Source of the DNA: Cyclobacteriaceae bacterium
Lineage (GTDB): Bacteria; Bacteroidota; Bacteroidia; Cytophagales; Cyclobacteriaceae
Assembly (NCBI GenBank): GCA_020436165.1
Contig: JAGQYI010000045.1
Coordinates: forward strand, 1-47,794
Direction: 5' to 3'
Length of the DNA stretch: 47,794 nucleotides
Both the position numbers and the translations under genes were made by a program. The notes under the pieces are model-generated. The model saw nothing but the letters and a program-made list of their open reading frames with translations. It was not told the origin of the DNA and made no database searches. Positions within the stretch are counted from its first letter, which is position 1. The number at the start of each line of letters is the position of its first letter. Of this stretch, positions 1 to 7,382 are shown piece by piece.

Positions 1-2
1 GA

Positions 3-221
3 GGCTTCCCAATGATGGGCGACTTCCCTGATTCGTACAGTGTGTCGGTGAATGCCAACCACTCGATCGTTTCCAAAATTTTGAAGGCGAAAAAAGAGGA
101 AGAGCAAACCACGCTTGCCAAGCAAGCTTTTGATCTGGCAATGCTTTCACAAAACATGCTTTCCGGTAAAGACTTAACCGACTTTATCGAACGAAGTGTG
201 CATTTGATTGCTAAAAACTAA
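3..221 (+). CDS. htpG: Molecular chaperone HtpG (Hsp90), C-terminal fragment
   Basis: The reading frame is open from the window edge to the TAA at 219-221, so only about 72 C-terminal residues are visible. They resemble the C-terminal dimerisation region of Bacteroidota HtpG: a proline-aspartate turn (FPDSYSVSVNANHS), then a helix with LAKQAFDLAMLSQNML and a final segment ending DFIERSVHLIAKN. HtpG is a cytosolic ATP-dependent chaperone; its ATPase and middle domains would lie upstream of the window. The ATGs at 12 and 15 are internal methionines, not the start. The assignment rests on remembered family resemblance of a short fragment. Confidence 0.72.
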   Translation, partial: GFPMMGDFPDSYSVSVNANHSIVSKILKAKKEEEQTTLAKQAFDLAMLSQNMLSGKDLTDFIERSVHLIAKN

Positions 222-228
222 CAAGGTT

Positions 229-269
229 ATGCCGGACTTGTTCTCCGAAGGAGTCCTAAGGACCGGCAT
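229..269 (+). terminator. Possible hairpin terminator after htpG
   Basis: The arms ATGCCGG (229-235) and CCGGCAT (263-269) are complementary and enclose a smaller hairpin CTCC-GAA-GGAG. It begins 8 bases after the htpG stop. A short T-rich stretch (TTTCTTATATTT) follows. The long interior makes it weaker than a classic intrinsic terminator. Confidence 0.5.
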
Positions 270-296
270 TTCTTATATTTGCGATAAATAAAAAGA

Positions 297-418
297 GAGG
301 TTGTCTCGAAAACCTAGTATGAGTCATCCTGAACTTGATTCAGGATCTTAGCTTACAAATACCAGAGATTCTGAAATAAATTCAGAATGACGGTTTTAAT
401 TATTTTCGAGACATCCTC
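297..418. repeat. MITE-like intergenic repeat with nested inverted repeats
   Basis: The terminal arms GAGGTTGTCTCGAAAA (297-312) and TTTTCGAGACATCCTC (403-418) are inverted repeats with one mismatch in 16. Inside lie two further palindromic units: ATCCTGAA...TTCAGGAT and ATTCTGAA...TTCAGAAT. Their outer edges, GTCATCCTGAA and TTCAGAATGAC, are also nearly inverted. The inner GTCATCCTGAA...TTCAGGATC motif is of a kind I recall as a dispersed repeat in Bacteroidota intergenic regions. No coding capacity is visible. It ends 11 bases before the lipB start codon. Confidence 0.75.
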
Positions 419-429
419 ATTTCTAAACC

Positions 430-1167
430 TTGAATACAGTTCAAAATCATTCCGTTGAAGTTCAATCCTTGGGGTTGAAAGACTACCAGGAAACCTGGGA
501 TTACCAGGAACAGCTTTTCAAATCAGTAGTTGATTTAAAGCTTGCCAACCGTGACTTGCCCGAACAAGAACAAAAAGAAACCCCCAATTACTTATTGTTT
601 GTAGAGCACCCTCATGTGTACACATTAGGCAAGAGCGGGCATGAATCCAACCTGCTGTTGAATGAAGATGGGCTGAAAGAAAAGCACGCCACGTATTACA
701 AAATCAACCGAGGTGGAGATATTACCTACCATGGTCCCGGCCAGTTGGTTTGCTATCCCATTCTCGATCTGGATAATTTCTTTACAGATATTCATAAATA
801 CCTTCGGTTGCTCGAAGAAGCAGTCATACTAACCCTTGCAGAGTATGGGCTCAAAGCAGGCAGAATTGAAGGTCTTACAGGTGTGTGGTTGGATATCGAT
901 AAGGAAAATCCGGAAGGCGCGTTCTGGAACCCTCGTAAAATCTGTGCTATTGGTGTAAAGACCAGCCGCTGGGTAACCATGCACGGCCTGGCGCTGAATG
1001 TGAACCCTGATCTGGGTTATTTCAACAACATCATTCCGTGCGGCATTGACGACAAGGCTGTGACTTCCATTTCCAAAGAATTGAACAGGGAAGTATCGTT
1101 AGAAGAAGTGCAGGGGAAATTGAAAGCACATTTGTTTGAGCTTTTTGAAATGAACGAAGCCAAATGA
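430..1167 (+). CDS. lipB: Lipoyl(octanoyl) transferase LipB
   Basis: LipB moves the octanoyl group from acyl carrier protein to the lipoyl domains of 2-oxoacid dehydrogenases and the glycine cleavage H protein, the first step of endogenous lipoate synthesis in the cytosol. The 245-residue protein has EHPHVYTLGKSG at about 59-70, the signature RGGDITYHGPGQ at about 94-105, the lysine of RKICAIG (about 170) and the acyl-accepting cysteine in PCGIDDKAVTS (about 204). Start: an in-frame TAA at 424-426 and the absence of ATG nearby make the TTG at 430 the best choice. The start lies 11 bases past the repeat at 297-418, so its promoter is either in the repeat or upstream of it. The stop overlaps the next gene by ATGA. 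Confidence 0.95.
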   Translation: MNTVQNHSVEVQSLGLKDYQETWDYQEQLFKSVVDLKLANRDLPEQEQKETPNYLLFVEHPHVYTLGKSGHESNLLLNEDGLKEKHATYYKINRGGDITYHGPGQLVCYPILDLDNFFTDIHKYLRLLEEAVILTLAEYGLKAGRIEGLTGVWLDIDKENPEGAFWNPRKICAIGVKTSRWVTMHGLALNVNPDLGYFNNIIPCGIDDKAVTSISKELNREVSLEEVQGKLKAHLFELFEMNEAK

Positions 1168-1565
1168 AAAAGGACATCGAAAAACCTACAGTTGAAGGCG
1201 TAACCCTAGCCATTAAGCTGGACACCTCCAAAGAGGAACCACACTGGACGGTGCATTTAATCAACTCCAATGATTTTGAGTTGGAGAATGTGATGGTAGC
1301 CTCCAAAGGCTATGGAAAACAAAATGGCGAAGAGCAATTGACCTCCACCTTACGTCATTTCTTTGAGCAAGTGGGTGCACGTTCCGTGCAGCAAGTAGAA
1401 GTTATTACTTCTGAAGTCTTTCATCTGTTCAATGAATACTGGGTATCCTATTATGTGGATGGAAAGGTGTTCGACAAGAAATTCACCTTTGTGCCCGACA
1501 GCATCCAGGAAGAAAACCTAATGTTTATACCTGAGCTGAATGCAAAAGGGGTTTTGCATGCGTAA
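1164..1565 (+). CDS. Conserved-looking small protein co-transcribed with lipB
   Basis: This 133-residue gene starts inside the lipB stop (ATGA overlap), so the two are probably translationally coupled. The product appears soluble: no signal peptide or membrane segment is visible. It is predicted to be mixed alpha/beta, with charged strands such as EEPHWTVHLINSNDFELENVMV and an aromatic cluster NEYWVSYYVDGKVFDKKF. I do not recognise a family and no catalytic motif stands out. Its link to lipoate metabolism rests only on position. Only about 155 AT-rich bases follow before the next gene. Confidence 0.75.
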   Translation: MKKDIEKPTVEGVTLAIKLDTSKEEPHWTVHLINSNDFELENVMVASKGYGKQNGEEQLTSTLRHFFEQVGARSVQQVEVITSEVFHLFNEYWVSYYVDGKVFDKKFTFVPDSIQEENLMFIPELNAKGVLHA

Positions 1566-1720
1566 TTAATAAATAATCTGCATAAAGAAGTTTATAGTTG
1601 TACCTTCAAATTATTGAATCCTATGAAACAGTAACTTTGATTGAGGTTTTGTGCCCATTATCTAAATAAAAATAATGTCTGTATTACTCTCATATTAGTA
1701 GTTAGTCTTAAAAGGGGAAA

Positions 1721-2350
1721 ATGAAAAAGTACGGATTAATAATTGTGACAATGGTTTTCTTCCTAATTGTAAATACTAGTTACTTCTGGGAAGGAAGTCT
1801 CGGCTTTGTGGCATTTCCATTCTTCTTTCTTCTGATTTTAATTTACTTGGCCTTAGGGATTTTATTAATTAAACACCTTTTCCTCGCATTTAAAGAAAAG
1901 TTCAATAACAAATTAAGGCTTTTATCATCTGTTTTTTTGCTTTTTGTTCTGACAACAACATTTTTAAAACCAAATGGACTTATAGACTTTAGCAAACTAG
2001 AAGCATATGACGTGCTTGTTGCAGAAAGAGAAGGGGCTGCAAACTGTTTGACAACTTTGAAACTAAAAGATGATTTTTCTTTTAAAGAAAGAGTTGTGTG
2101 CTTTGGTGTTACTGAAACAACTGGGAAGTACCATATAAAAAACGATACGGTTTATTTTGATAATGTAAATAAGGGGAGACACTATGGTGAATATTATAGC
2201 TTTGGAATTATCAGACCCTCAAAGTTTAGTAAAGATGGAAAACGCTTTGACTTTGTAAGATATAAAAGTTTAAGTGACACTGTTGGATATGAGATTTGGA
2301 TAGTAAAAAATGAAATGAATAAACTAGACCACAAAAAGTCTAACCACTAA
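1721..2350 (+). CDS. Membrane protein of unknown function
   Basis: A 209-residue protein. It begins with a hydrophobic segment (KKYGLIIVTMVFFLIV), then has a second long one (about 29-52, rich in F, L and I) and a third (about 66-82, LLSSVFLLFVLTTTFL). A C-terminal soluble domain of about 120 residues follows, with beta-strand-like repeats (TGKYHIKNDTVYFDNV). This suggests a three-pass inner-membrane protein with a beta-rich domain outside or inside the cell. The gene is AT-rich compared with lipB. It is preceded by AAAAGGGGAAA, a weak ribosome-binding site. No family was recognised. Confidence 0.6.
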   Translation: MKKYGLIIVTMVFFLIVNTSYFWEGSLGFVAFPFFFLLILIYLALGILLIKHLFLAFKEKFNNKLRLLSSVFLLFVLTTTFLKPNGLIDFSKLEAYDVLVAEREGAANCLTTLKLKDDFSFKERVVCFGVTETTGKYHIKNDTVYFDNVNKGRHYGEYYSFGIIRPSKFSKDGKRFDFVRYKSLSDTVGYEIWIVKNEMNKLDHKKSNH

Positions 2351-2408
2351 TTTGATATGAAACGTCTGTGGTTTTAATAGTCTTTAAGTATCTACAGATT
2401 ACACTTTC

Positions 2409-2462
2409 CTACCATTTCTAACCCACTTTTCGTAAGTTGCCTTTTTGAGTTTAACTCCAAAG
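2409..2462. repeat. Direct repeat copy 1 flanking the toxin-antitoxin island
   Basis: This segment begins CTACCATTTCTAACC and ends TTTAACTCCAAAG. It matches 3446-3500 with about 49 of 55 positions identical. Similarity stops abruptly on the upstream side. The second copy forms the 5' leader of the exonuclease gene at 3503; this copy lies just upstream of the antitoxin gene. Confidence 0.85.
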
Positions 2463-2498
2463 CATACAAATCCTTATATTTACATAAAGAATCAAAAA

Positions 2499-2741
2499 AT
2501 GAGTACACCTCAAATAAGGGAGTTGCTTCACGAATACATTAATAAAGCGGATGAACGCCTTATCAACTTAATGTATGCCATGGTTCAAGCTGATATGAAA
2601 GAAGAAGATTATGAGTTAAGCGCAGCTCATAAAAAAATATTGGACGAAAGGCTGGCCGCCCATGAGGCGAACCCTGATGCGGGGTCTGGTTGGGAAGAAA
2701 CAAAAGCCCGCATTAAAAGCCAACTAGAAAATCGTTATTGA
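2499..2741 (+). CDS. Addiction-module antitoxin-like protein (PF09720-like)
   Basis: The 80-residue protein ends with LDERLAAHEANPDAGSGWEE followed by a basic helix (TKARIKSQL). This strongly resembles the C-terminal half of the 'putative addiction module component' antitoxin family, where a conserved [L]DxRLxxxxxNPxxGxxWEE segment precedes the toxin-binding tail. The ATG at 2499 is chosen over a TTG at 2445, because the upstream codons fall in the direct repeat and in A/T-rich leader sequence. Seven residues into the protein, RELLHEYINKADERLINLMYAMV is probably a dimerisation helix. The partner toxin would normally follow directly; here a second antitoxin-like gene comes first. Confidence 0.7.
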   Translation: MSTPQIRELLHEYINKADERLINLMYAMVQADMKEEDYELSAAHKKILDERLAAHEANPDAGSGWEETKARIKSQLENRY

Positions 2742-2756
2742 AATTAAAAAGGTATT

Positions 2757-2981
2757 ATGGGAACTGCCGAATTAAAACTTCAACTTCACCAGATTATTGA
2801 TGCCGAGCCAGATATAAAAAAGCTGGAAGCCATTTATACATTGCTCAAAAGCTCTCCTATTGCTTTTGAAAAAATGTCGCTGGAAGAATATACCGATGCG
2901 ATTGACACTGCCAGAGCACAAATAGCAGCCGGTAATTTTAAAACAGTAGAGCAGGTTGAAAAAGAATCCAACAATTGGTAG
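2757..2981 (+). CDS. Antitoxin-like partner of the downstream RelE/ParE toxin
   Basis: A 74-residue acidic protein starting 15 bases after the previous gene. Its C-terminal part (EEYTDAIDTARAQIAAGNF...VEQVEKESNNW) has the form of a toxin-neutralising tail found in small Bacteroidota antitoxins upstream of RelE/ParE toxins: a helix with ArgAla and GlnIle, then GNF, then a Glu/Lys stretch and a terminal Trp. Its stop codon (TAG, 2979-2981) overlaps the TTG start of the toxin frame (2975), as usual in type II modules with translational coupling. No DNA-binding domain is obvious. Confidence 0.65.
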   Translation: MGTAELKLQLHQIIDAEPDIKKLEAIYTLLKSSPIAFEKMSLEEYTDAIDTARAQIAAGNFKTVEQVEKESNNW

Positions 2982-3279
2982 GTCGAAGAAAAAAAGTTGT
3001 TTGGTCTCCTCAAGCTATTGAATCGTTAAAATGGCATTGTGATTACATTGCAAATGATTCTGTAAGTACTTCAAGAAAAGTCAAACAGGAAATCATTAAA
3101 GCAACTAAGGAACTCAACAAGTTTCCGAGAAATTTGCGGTTGATGAATTCTATCCAAATAACCGAGGCAACATAAGAAGGTTCTTTAAATGGAGCTACCG
3201 CATTATATATGAGGTAAATGATACTACGATTGATATTTTAAATGTTATTCACACGAGCCAGGAGCCTACTCAGGAATAA
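2975..3279 (+). pseudogene. RelE/ParE-family toxin, split by a -1 frame change
   Basis: The first frame (TTG start at 2975) gives VVWSPQAIESLKWHCDYIAN and a helix ending KELNKFPR, typical of the RelE/ParE fold, but stops at 3173-3175. The -1 frame continues the family pattern: AVDEFYPNNRGNIRRFFKWS, YRIIYEVNDTTIDILNVIHT, SQEP, ending at 3277-3279. The join is at 3130-3136. Together they make about 101 residues, a normal toxin length. Either one A was lost from an A-run (AGAAAATTT to AGAAATTT), inactivating the toxin, or the sequence uses -1 frameshifting at A-AAT-TTG. A base-calling error in the homopolymer is also possible. The toxin would be an mRNA interferase or gyrase poison; which one cannot be told. 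Confidence 0.75.
3130..3136 (+). other. Slippery-type heptamer A-AAT-TTG at the toxin frame break
   Basis: In the zero frame the codons read AGA-AAT-TTG, so A-AAT-TTG has the X-XXY-YYZ form of a -1 slippery site. Slipping one base back leads to GCG-GTT-GAT, exactly the frame encoding the rest of the toxin. CGGTT (3137-3141) and AACCG (3160-3164) could pair just downstream, but with no spacer after the heptamer, which is unfavourable for programmed frameshifting. Confidence 0.4.
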
Positions 3280-3308
3280 ACTAAGAATCAAATCCCCAAC
3301 CCGGTAAC

Positions 3309-3380
3309 GTCATCCTGAGGCTTGACAAGCCTCTGCGTCAGCAAGCCGAAGGATCTCCCTATTAGGAGATTCTTCACATG
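3309..3380. repeat. Second, divergent intergenic repeat
   Basis: It begins GTCATCCTGA, like the inner unit at 323. It contains a perfect hairpin GAGGCTT-GAC-AAGCCTC (3316-3332) and later GGATCTCC...GGAGATTC. It resembles the dispersed GTCATCCTGA-type intergenic repeats of Bacteroidota. It sits between the toxin stop and the second direct-repeat copy. Confidence 0.55.
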
Positions 3381-3445
3381 CTTTTCCCAAAGCCAACCCT
3401 AAATGTTCAGAATGAAGAGAAGAGGTATTTGTTTTATTTGAAGGA

Positions 3446-3500
3446 CTACCATTTCTAACCAACTTTTCGTAAGTTGTCTCTTTGTAGTTTAACTCCAAAG
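3446..3500. repeat. Direct repeat copy 2, leader of the exonuclease gene
   Basis: Imperfect copy of 2409-2462. It ends 3 bases before the ATG at 3503-3505, so it is the 5' untranslated and possibly promoter region of the downstream gene. The differences are a C/A, a C/T and small changes in a T-rich stretch. Confidence 0.85.
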
Positions 3501-3502
3501 TC

Positions 3503-4228
3503 ATGAACCCATCCCCAGATAAAATCCTTGTTATTGATATTGAGACCATTCGCTGCGCTTCTACCTATGATGAACTACCCAAACGCCTGCAAGAGCAATG
3601 GGAAAAGAAAGCCTATACGCTCAATCAATTTGGCCATACCGAGCTAACGCCCGATGAGTTGTTTATGGAGCGGGCCGGCATTTATGCCGAGTTTGGGAAA
3701 GTGATCGTTATTGCCGTTGGCTTTTTTGTGTATCAGGAAGGTGAATGGCATTTCAGGGTCAGGGCGTTAGCCAACCACGATGAGAAGGGATTGCTGGAGG
3801 AGTTTGTGGCACTCCTAGAAAAGTTCGACCAAAGCACGCTGTTTCTTTGTGGGCATAATGGCAAAGAGTTTGATTTTCCTTACCTCTCCAGGCGCATGTT
3901 GGTCAATGGAGTTACGCTGCCAGCAATCCTTGATCTATCCGCTAAAAAGCCCTGGGAGGTCAACCACATCGATACCATGGAGCTCTGGAAGTTTGGCGAC
4001 CGCAAAAGCTTCACCTCACTCGAATTACTGGCCACCATTTTCGACATCCCTTCCAGCAAATCGGACATTGATGGAAGTGAAGTAAGCCAGGTGTATTACG
4101 AGGAAAACGACCTGGAACGCATAGCCGAATATTGCGCACGCGATGTGGTAGTTACGGCTCAACTCTTACGCAAACTAAAAGGCGAGTCCATCATCGAAGA
4201 AAATAACATTCACTTTATCAACAATTAA
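3503..4228 (+). CDS. Predicted 3'-5' exonuclease, PolB-like DEDDy family
   Basis: The 241-residue protein carries the exonuclease motifs in order: Exo I ILVIDIET (Asp12, Glu14), Exo II LFLCGHNGKEFDFPYL (Asp124) and Exo III YCARDVVVT (Tyr210 and Asp214). This is the DEDDy arrangement of the PF10108 group of predicted PolB-like 3'-5' exonucleases. Such stand-alone proteins would trim single-stranded DNA or RNA 3' ends with two metal ions; the natural substrate is not known. The ATG at 3503 follows the repeat leader. The gene stops 48 bases before rnr in the same direction, so both may be expressed together in nucleic-acid turnover. Confidence 0.88.
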   Translation: MNPSPDKILVIDIETIRCASTYDELPKRLQEQWEKKAYTLNQFGHTELTPDELFMERAGIYAEFGKVIVIAVGFFVYQEGEWHFRVRALANHDEKGLLEEFVALLEKFDQSTLFLCGHNGKEFDFPYLSRRMLVNGVTLPAILDLSAKKPWEVNHIDTMELWKFGDRKSFTSLELLATIFDIPSSKSDIDGSEVSQVYYEENDLERIAEYCARDVVVTAQLLRKLKGESIIEENNIHFINN

Positions 4229-4276
4229 CCTTCATTTTCTTTTTCCGGGATAACAAACTGTACTTTTGGAGGATAT

Positions 4277-6436
4277 ATGAGTAAAAAGAAAAAAGGAAAG
4301 CCACGAATGGGTGGTAAACGCAAGTTTGACGCAAAACAAATAAAGGAGCGCCTGGTCGGGTACCTCGACAGCAACCAAAGCAAGGCCTTCTCCAGCAAGC
4401 AATTAATCAAGCGGCTTAATTTAAGGGATGCCCCTTCCAAGGCATCGGTGCAACCCCTGCTCGAAGCACTGGAGCGCGATGGCAAAATTGAACAAATACG
4501 ACATAGCTATAAAAGCCTGCGCAAGCCTGATTTTGTACGCGGTGTGGTGGACCACGTGAACCCACGCTTTGCCTATGTTATCACCGACTCGGAGCATGAG
4601 GACGTATGGGTAAAAACAGAGCTGCTAAAATATGCTATGGATGGCGATAGGGTGGAGATAATGGTTTTCCCAAAACGCCATGGCAAACGACCCGAAGGCC
4701 AGGTTACCAATATTGTTGAGCGCAAGCACCAGGAAATTGTGGGTAAAATAGAGTTTTCCACCCGCTACGCCTTTGTGGTGCCCGACAACCGTAAAATACA
4801 CCAGGATATTTATGTGCCGCTGAACAAAGCCAATGGGGCAGCCCATAAAGACAAAGTAATTGTAAAGATTACCGTGTGGCCCGGTCACGACCGCAGCCCC
4901 GAAGGCGAGGTTACGCGGGTGTTGGGCCCTGCAGGTAAGCACGAGGCCGAAATGCACTCCATTATGGCAGAGTTTGGGCTGCCGTTTGAGTTTCCTGAAA
5001 AAGTAGAAGAGGAAGCCGAGCTACTTAGTGACAAGCTCCCGGAAGAGGAAATCAAAAAACGCAAGGATTTCAGAAGCATTACAACCTTCACCATCGACCC
5101 GGTGGATGCCAAGGACTTTGACGATGCCTTGTCGTACAAAAAACTAAAAAACGGGAATACGGAAGTGGGCATTCACATTGCAGATGTTACCCATTATGTT
5201 CGGCCCAAAACCGAGCTTGAAAAGGAGGCTCAAAAGCGGGCCACTTCGGTCTATTTAGTTGACCGCACCATTCCCATGCTGCCCGAGCGGCTTTCCAACG
5301 GCTTGTGCTCGCTCCGGCCCAACGAAGACAAGTTTACTTTTTCGGCTGTGTTTGAGTTGAATGAAAGAGCTGAAATAGAAAAAGAATGGTTTGGCCGAAC
5401 AGTAATTCACTCTGACAGACGGTTTGCGTATGAAGAAGCCCAGGAGGTAATTGATAACCAGGAAGGCGATTTTGTGGCTGAGCTTACCCATTTAGACCAA
5501 CTGGCCAAAGCCCTCCGTAACGAACGTTTCAAACGAGGAGCCATCAATTTTGAAACTACAGAAGTACGTTTCAAACTGGCTGAAGACGGAACACCACTAG
5601 GCATTGAGCCCAAAATTCGTAAAGATGCGCACAAGCTGATCGAGGAGTTTATGCTGTTGGCCAACAAGCGCGTAGCCCAATATGTGTATGACCTCCACAA
5701 CGGTAAGGACAATAACACATTTGTCTATCGAACGCACGACAATCCGGACCCGGAAAAGATCAACACCTTTGCCTTGTTTGCCAAGCGGTTTGGTCATGAG
5801 TTAGACCAGAATGATAGCAGGATTTCAACTTCGTTAAATAACCTAATAACCGAAATTGAAGGCAAGCCGGAAGAAAACGTATTACAATCGCTGGCCATTC
5901 GAGCCATGGCCAAGGCCAAATACACGACCGATTCCAACGGGCACTTTGGACTCGCGTTCCGTCATTACACACACTTTACCTCACCCATCAGGCGTTATCC
6001 GGATATGATGGTGCATCGTCTGTTGCAGCATTACCTGTCGGGAGGCAAACCTGTTAGCAAAGACGAGTATGAAGAGCTTTGCTTACATAGTTCCGATATG
6101 GAAAAGCAAGCGGCTGATGCAGAGCGTGCTTCTATTAAATACAAGCAGGTGGAGTTCATGCAAAATGCAGAAGACAAGCCTTATGAAGGCTTAATTTCCG
6201 GCTTAACCGAATGGGGCATTTTTGTGGAAATACAGGAAACCAAATGTGAAGGTATGGTGCGCATGAGCGAAATGTCTGATGACTTTTATGAATTTGATGA
6301 AGACAACTACCGTGTAATTGGCAAACGCAACAAGAAAATGTTGAGCCTGGGTGATAAAGTAACCGTACGCGTAATCGATACCAATATTGACCGAAGAACC
6401 ATTGATCTAACTTTTGTGGATGATGAAAGAGATTGA
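4277..6436 (+). CDS. rnr: Ribonuclease R
   Basis: RNase R is a processive 3'-5' exoribonuclease that degrades structured RNA. The 719-residue protein shows a winged-helix start (about 15-75), two cold-shock/OB domains (about 80-215), the RNB catalytic domain (about 265-590) with the metal-binding signature TIDPVDAKDFDDA at about 272-284, and a C-terminal S1 domain (about 632-712, PYEGLISGLTEWGIFVEI). The basic N-terminus (MSKKKKGKPRMGGKRKF) is usual. A GGAGG element sits just before ATG 4277. TACTTTTG at 4261-4268 matches the -7 promoter pattern, but would leave almost no leader. The end overlaps the next gene by about 14 bases. Confidence 0.95.
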   Translation: MSKKKKGKPRMGGKRKFDAKQIKERLVGYLDSNQSKAFSSKQLIKRLNLRDAPSKASVQPLLEALERDGKIEQIRHSYKSLRKPDFVRGVVDHVNPRFAYVITDSEHEDVWVKTELLKYAMDGDRVEIMVFPKRHGKRPEGQVTNIVERKHQEIVGKIEFSTRYAFVVPDNRKIHQDIYVPLNKANGAAHKDKVIVKITVWPGHDRSPEGEVTRVLGPAGKHEAEMHSIMAEFGLPFEFPEKVEEEAELLSDKLPEEEIKKRKDFRSITTFTIDPVDAKDFDDALSYKKLKNGNTEVGIHIADVTHYVRPKTELEKEAQKRATSVYLVDRTIPMLPERLSNGLCSLRPNEDKFTFSAVFELNERAEIEKEWFGRTVIHSDRRFAYEEAQEVIDNQEGDFVAELTHLDQLAKALRNERFKRGAINFETTEVRFKLAEDGTPLGIEPKIRKDAHKLIEEFMLLANKRVAQYVYDLHNGKDNNTFVYRTHDNPDPEKINTFALFAKRFGHELDQNDSRISTSLNNLITEIEGKPEENVLQSLAIRAMAKAKYTTDSNGHFGLAFRHYTHFTSPIRRYPDMMVHRLLQHYLSGGKPVSKDEYEELCLHSSDMEKQAADAERASIKYKQVEFMQNAEDKPYEGLISGLTEWGIFVEIQETKCEGMVRMSEMSDDFYEFDEDNYRVIGKRNKKMLSLGDKVTVRVIDTNIDRRTIDLTFVDDERD

Positions 6437-7382
6437 ACAACTGCAAACGAGAATTAATGAGGCGTTAAAGCAATTGACTCTTCCGGAGTCGCCCTCTAAT
6501 CTCTACGATCCCATTAAGTACATCCTAGAATTAGGTGGCAAAAGGGTGCGCCCAATGCTGGCTCTATTATCCTATAAGCTTTATAAAGAAGATATTGAGC
6601 CAGCTGTTGTCCCTGCTTTAGCCCTTGAGGTATTCCACAACTTTACCCTGGTGCATGATGACATTATGGATGAAGCACCACTTCGCAGAGGTAAGGAAAC
6701 CGTCCACAAAAAATGGAATGAAAATATCGCAATTCTTTCTGGTGATGTAATGCTGGTAGAGGCGTACAAGCTTTTGGGCAAGGCCCCTAAAGAAGTACTT
6801 CCAAAGCTTTTGGAAAAATTCAATGCCTGCGCACAGGAGGTTTGCGAAGGTCAGCAAAAAGATATGGACTTTGAATCACGTCCCTACGTTTCTGTGGATG
6901 AATACCTGGATATGATCCGCCAAAAGACGGCTGTTCTATTAGGCTTCAGCCTGGAAATGGGAGCCATTTTAGCAGGAGCTCCTGACAAGGATTGCGAGTT
7001 GCTCTACGAAGCAGGCGTTAACCTTGGCATCGCCTTCCAACTCCAAGATGACTTGCTTGATCTATACGGTGGAGAAGCCTTCGGCAAACAGGTTGGAGGA
7101 GATATTATTAATAAGAAGAAATCGTTTTTGATAACTAAAGCGTTGGAGCTTTCTGAAACAAAGGATTCGCTTTTACAACTTTACAATAGTTCTAATACAA
7201 AGTCCGATGAAAAGGTAGGAAAAGTAAAACAGGTGTTTGAAGAACTTGACTTAGAAGCAAAAACTCAAAGATTTATTAAAAAGTTTGAAAATTTAGGTCA
7301 AGATAAAATTGAACAAATTAATTGCCAAAATAAAGAAGGGTTAACTACACTTCTCCATTCTTTAAGGACAAGAACATACTAA
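6423..7382 (+). CDS. Polyprenyl diphosphate synthase (trans-type)
   Basis: This enzyme condenses isopentenyl diphosphate with allylic diphosphates. The 319-residue protein has GGKRVRPML, the first aspartate-rich motif HDDIMDEAPLRRG (DDxxD at about 79-83) and the second, FQLQDDLLDLYG. The residue five places before the first DDxxD is Phe74, with no insertion in the motif. In known enzymes an aromatic side chain there tends to limit products to short chains (C15-C20), so a geranylgeranyl or farnesyl product is more likely than a long menaquinone tail; this is inference. ATG at 6420 or 6423 is possible; both overlap the rnr end. The stop abuts the stop of the convergent DUF4249 gene with no base between. 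Confidence 0.9.
   Translation: MKEIEQLQTRINEALKQLTLPESPSNLYDPIKYILELGGKRVRPMLALLSYKLYKEDIEPAVVPALALEVFHNFTLVHDDIMDEAPLRRGKETVHKKWNENIAILSGDVMLVEAYKLLGKAPKEVLPKLLEKFNACAQEVCEGQQKDMDFESRPYVSVDEYLDMIRQKTAVLLGFSLEMGAILAGAPDKDCELLYEAGVNLGIAFQLQDDLLDLYGGEAFGKQVGGDIINKKKSFLITKALELSETKDSLLQLYNSSNTKSDEKVGKVKQVFEELDLEAKTQRFIKKFENLGQDKIEQINCQNKEGLTTLLHSLRTRTY

Noticed and set aside
3310-3549. Open frame of 79 codons on the - strand
   Set aside because: It covers the intergenic repeat, the direct repeat and the exonuclease start; the composition follows the repeats, not a protein.
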